DNA from: Nocardiopsis sp. NRRL B-16309
GTDB taxonomy: Bacteria; Actinomycetota; Actinomycetes; Streptosporangiales; Streptosporangiaceae
NCBI RefSeq assembly: GCF_001279585.1
Contig: NZ_LGEC01000097.1
Span: 1-41,065, forward strand
Direction of reading: 5' to 3'
DNA length: 41,065 bases
Positions within the stretch are counted from its first letter, which is position 1; each line of letters begins with the position of its first letter. Shown in pieces: positions 39,476-41,065 of this stretch. Both the position numbers and the translations under genes were made by a program. The notes under the pieces are model-generated. The model was not told the DNA's origin. It did no database searches and saw nothing but the letters and a program-made list of their open reading frames with translations.

Positions 39476-40888
39476 TCAGCACTCGATGACGTTGACGGCG
39501 AGGCCGCCGCGCGAGGTCTCCTTGTACTTGTCCATCATGTCGCGGCCGGTGTCGCGCATGGTCCGGATGACCTTGTCCAGCGACACGAAGTGGCTGCCGT
39601 CGCCGCGCAGGGCGATGCGGGCGGCGCTGATGGCCTTGACCGAGGCCAGCGCGTTGCGCTCGATGCACGGCACCTGTACCAGGCCCCCGATCGGGTCGCA
39701 GGTCAGGCCCAGGTTGTGCTCCATCGCGATCTCCGCCGCGTTCTCCACCTGGGCGGGTGTGCCGCCCAGCACCTCGGCCAGGCCCGCGGCGGCCATCGAG
39801 GACGCCGAGCCCACCTCCCCCTGGCAGCCCACCTCCGCGCCGGAGATCGACGCGTTCTGCTTGAACAGCAGGCCGATCGCGGCGGCGGTGAGCATGAACC
39901 GCACGACCCCGTCGTCCCCGGCGCCCGGGCTGAAGTGCAGGTAGTAGTGCAGCACCGCCGGAACGATCCCCGCCGCTCCGTTGGTCGGCGCGGTCACCAC
40001 CCGGCCGCCCGCGGCGTTCTCCTCGTTGACCGCCAGCGCGTACAGGGTGATCCAGTCGCTGCCCCGCATCGGGTCCGGGTCGGCCGTGGTGGGGGCCAGC
40101 AGCCCCGACTCGTCGCACGCCCCGCCCAGCTGGCGGTACAGCCGGTGCGCGCGGCGCGGCACCTTGAGACCGCCGGGCAGGCTGCCCTCGGTCATGACCC
40201 CGCGGCGCACGCACTGGCGCATCGCCGTCCAGATCGTGAGCAGCTCCGCGTGGATCTCGGCGGCCGTGCGGCCGAAGGCCTGCTCGTTGGCGAGCATCAC
40301 GGCACTGATGGACATCCCCGTGTCCGCGCAGATCGCCAGCAGCTCCTCGGCGCTGGCGAAGGGGTGGGGGACCTCGGTGTCGTCGGCCTTGATCCGGTCG
40401 GCGCCCGCCGCCCGCTCGTCCACGACGAAGCCGCCGCCGACGGAGTAGTACACCTTGGCCGCCAGCTCCGCGCCCGCGGCGTCCAGCGCCACGAACCGCA
40501 TGCCGTTGGGGTGGTCGGGCAGGCTCTCCTTGCGGCGGAAGTCCACGTCCACGGCGGGGTCGAAGGCCACCTTCGGCCCCTCGGGCCCGCCCAGCTCCAG
40601 AGTGCGCTCCTCGCGCACCCGCTGGACCAGGCCGGGGACCGCGTCCACGTCCACGTGCTCGGGCGTGTGCCCCATCAGCCCTAGGATCACCGCGGTGTCA
40701 CTGCCGTGCCCCTTGCCGGTGAGCGCCAGCGAACCGTACAGTTCCGCGCGCACGTGCGCCGTGGCGACCAGGAGCCCTTCCTCGCGCAGCCGTCCCGCGA
40801 ACGTCCGGGCGGCCTTCATCGGGCCGACCGTGTGCGAACTCGACGGTCCGATACCGATCTTGAACAGGTCGAACACGCTGATGGCCAT
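39476..40888 (-). CDS. sdaA: L-serine ammonia-lyase, iron-sulfur type
   Basis: A 470-residue single-chain (type 2) enzyme that deaminates L-serine to pyruvate and ammonia. The beta-type domain opens with MAISVFDLFKIGIGPSSSHT. The alpha-type domain holds the [4Fe-4S] cysteines in AEVGCQGEVGSASSMA, LTCDPIGGL and VQVPCIERN, and the NGAAGIVPAVL motif. The last residue is Cys (NVIEC); in Legionella the C-terminal Cys enters the active site as a ligand or autoinhibitor, so this feature is meaningful. The ATG at 40888 has GAGGAGGAC upstream. The gene lies downstream of glyA on the same strand, both handling serine and glycine. Confidence 0.95.
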   Translation of the reverse strand: MAISVFDLFKIGIGPSSSHTVGPMKAARTFAGRLREEGLLVATAHVRAELYGSLALTGKGHGSDTAVILGLMGHTPEHVDVDAVPGLVQRVREERTLELGGPEGPKVAFDPAVDVDFRRKESLPDHPNGMRFVALDAAGAELAAKVYYSVGGGFVVDERAAGADRIKADDTEVPHPFASAEELLAICADTGMSISAVMLANEQAFGRTAAEIHAELLTIWTAMRQCVRRGVMTEGSLPGGLKVPRRAHRLYRQLGGACDESGLLAPTTADPDPMRGSDWITLYALAVNEENAAGGRVVTAPTNGAAGIVPAVLHYYLHFSPGAGDDGVVRFMLTAAAIGLLFKQNASISGAEVGCQGEVGSASSMAAAGLAEVLGGTPAQVENAAEIAMEHNLGLTCDPIGGLVQVPCIERNALASVKAISAARIALRGDGSHFVSLDKVIRTMRDTGRDMMDKYKETSRGGLAVNVIEC

Positions 40889-40927
40889 GGCTGTCCTCCT
40901 CGTTGAGTACAGGGCCCTGGTACAGAA

Positions 40928-40960
40928 CTGCCGTGCGGGGCACGGGGCCCCGCACGGCAG
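40928..40960 (-). terminator. 13-pair hairpin between glyA and sdaA
   Basis: CTGCCGTGCGGGG and CCCCGCACGGCAG form a perfect 13-pair stem with a seven-base loop, a few bases after the glyA stop codon. It is the strongest hairpin in the window and should end most glyA transcripts. Only 39 bases remain to the sdaA start, which include a near-palindrome GTACAGGGCCCTGGTAC (40905-40921). Confidence 0.75.
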
Positions 40961-40964
40961 GGCT

Positions 40965-41065
40965 CTACAGGTTGGGGTAGAGCGGGTGCTTGGCGGCCAG
41001 CGCGCGCACGCGCGCGCTCAGCGCCTGGGCGTCGAAGTCGGGCTTGAGGGCCTGGGCGATGACGT
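40965..41065 (-). CDS. glyA: Serine hydroxymethyltransferase, C-terminal end (partial)
   Basis: The minus strand ends with VIAQALKPDFDAQALSARV, then RALAAKHPLYPNL and a stop at 40967-40965. The KHPLYPNL ending is characteristic of GlyA. The rest lies beyond the right edge. It converts serine and THF to glycine and methylene-THF and is a sensible neighbour for sdaA. Confidence 0.85.
   Translation of the reverse strand, partial: VIAQALKPDFDAQALSARVRALAAKHPLYPNL

Noticed and set aside
40889..40964. Glycine riboswitch before sdaA
   Set aside because: The gap is too short and is filled by a hairpin and a palindrome; no tandem aptamer elements are visible.

Overview
The window is GC-rich, densely coded DNA from a filamentous-type actinomycete. 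The gene families (DUF397/DUF5753 regulator remnant, KstR-type TetR regulator, NrtR-type NAD regulator, DUF3618, DUF6286, a PASTA-less Ser/Thr kinase, an OpuC-like transporter) and frequent GTG/TTG starts fit Streptosporangiales. A Nocardiopsis-like genus is my inference from overall resemblance, not a database result.

Left edge (1-5160): the 3' end of a 5S rRNA gene and its U-run terminator, a small class I methyltransferase, and a very long class A penicillin-binding protein with a ~500-residue disordered cytoplasmic tail. 5159-9573 (minus strand): a four-gene set of MBL hydrolase, GT4 glycosyltransferase, a methyltransferase that seems to start at CTG, and an alpha/alpha-toroid protein. 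Facing it is a KstR-type regulator with palindromes in the shared promoter region. 10753-14230: a membrane-tethered sigma-factor-like protein, nadA, and a divergent NrtR-type regulator. 14779-19199: a HAD phosphatase and a complete OpuC/OsmF-type osmolyte ABC transporter. 19659-22998: a flavin reductase translationally coupled to SppA, an 82-bp tandem repeat, and a lipoprotein. 23161-27524: a catalytic plus non-catalytic M16 peptidase pair and a membrane Ser/Thr kinase.

27914-32765: a tRNA with a UAG (Leu) anticodon but a short variable loop, Bcp peroxiredoxin, a CDP-alcohol phosphatidyltransferase with a DUF3618 protein, an alanine-racemase-fold PLP enzyme and PurU. 33044-35891: CsbD behind a SigB-like promoter, then a six-gene Asp23/Gls24-AmaP envelope-stress cluster. 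36014-39454 is an accessory stretch: VOC protein, a decayed DUF5753 regulator next to an intact three-repeat DUF397 protein, a HigBA toxin-antitoxin locus whose toxin gene carries a one-base frameshift, and small unknown genes. The right edge holds sdaA (L-serine ammonia-lyase) and the 3' end of glyA, separated by a strong hairpin.

The most unusual non-coding content is a set of dispersed intergenic repeats. Three mosaic clusters (14231-14778, 19200-19658, 27525-27880) lie directly 3' of plus-strand genes and share near-identical modules. A related 82-86 bp repeat type sits instead in divergent promoter regions (9700-9826, 21974-22259).
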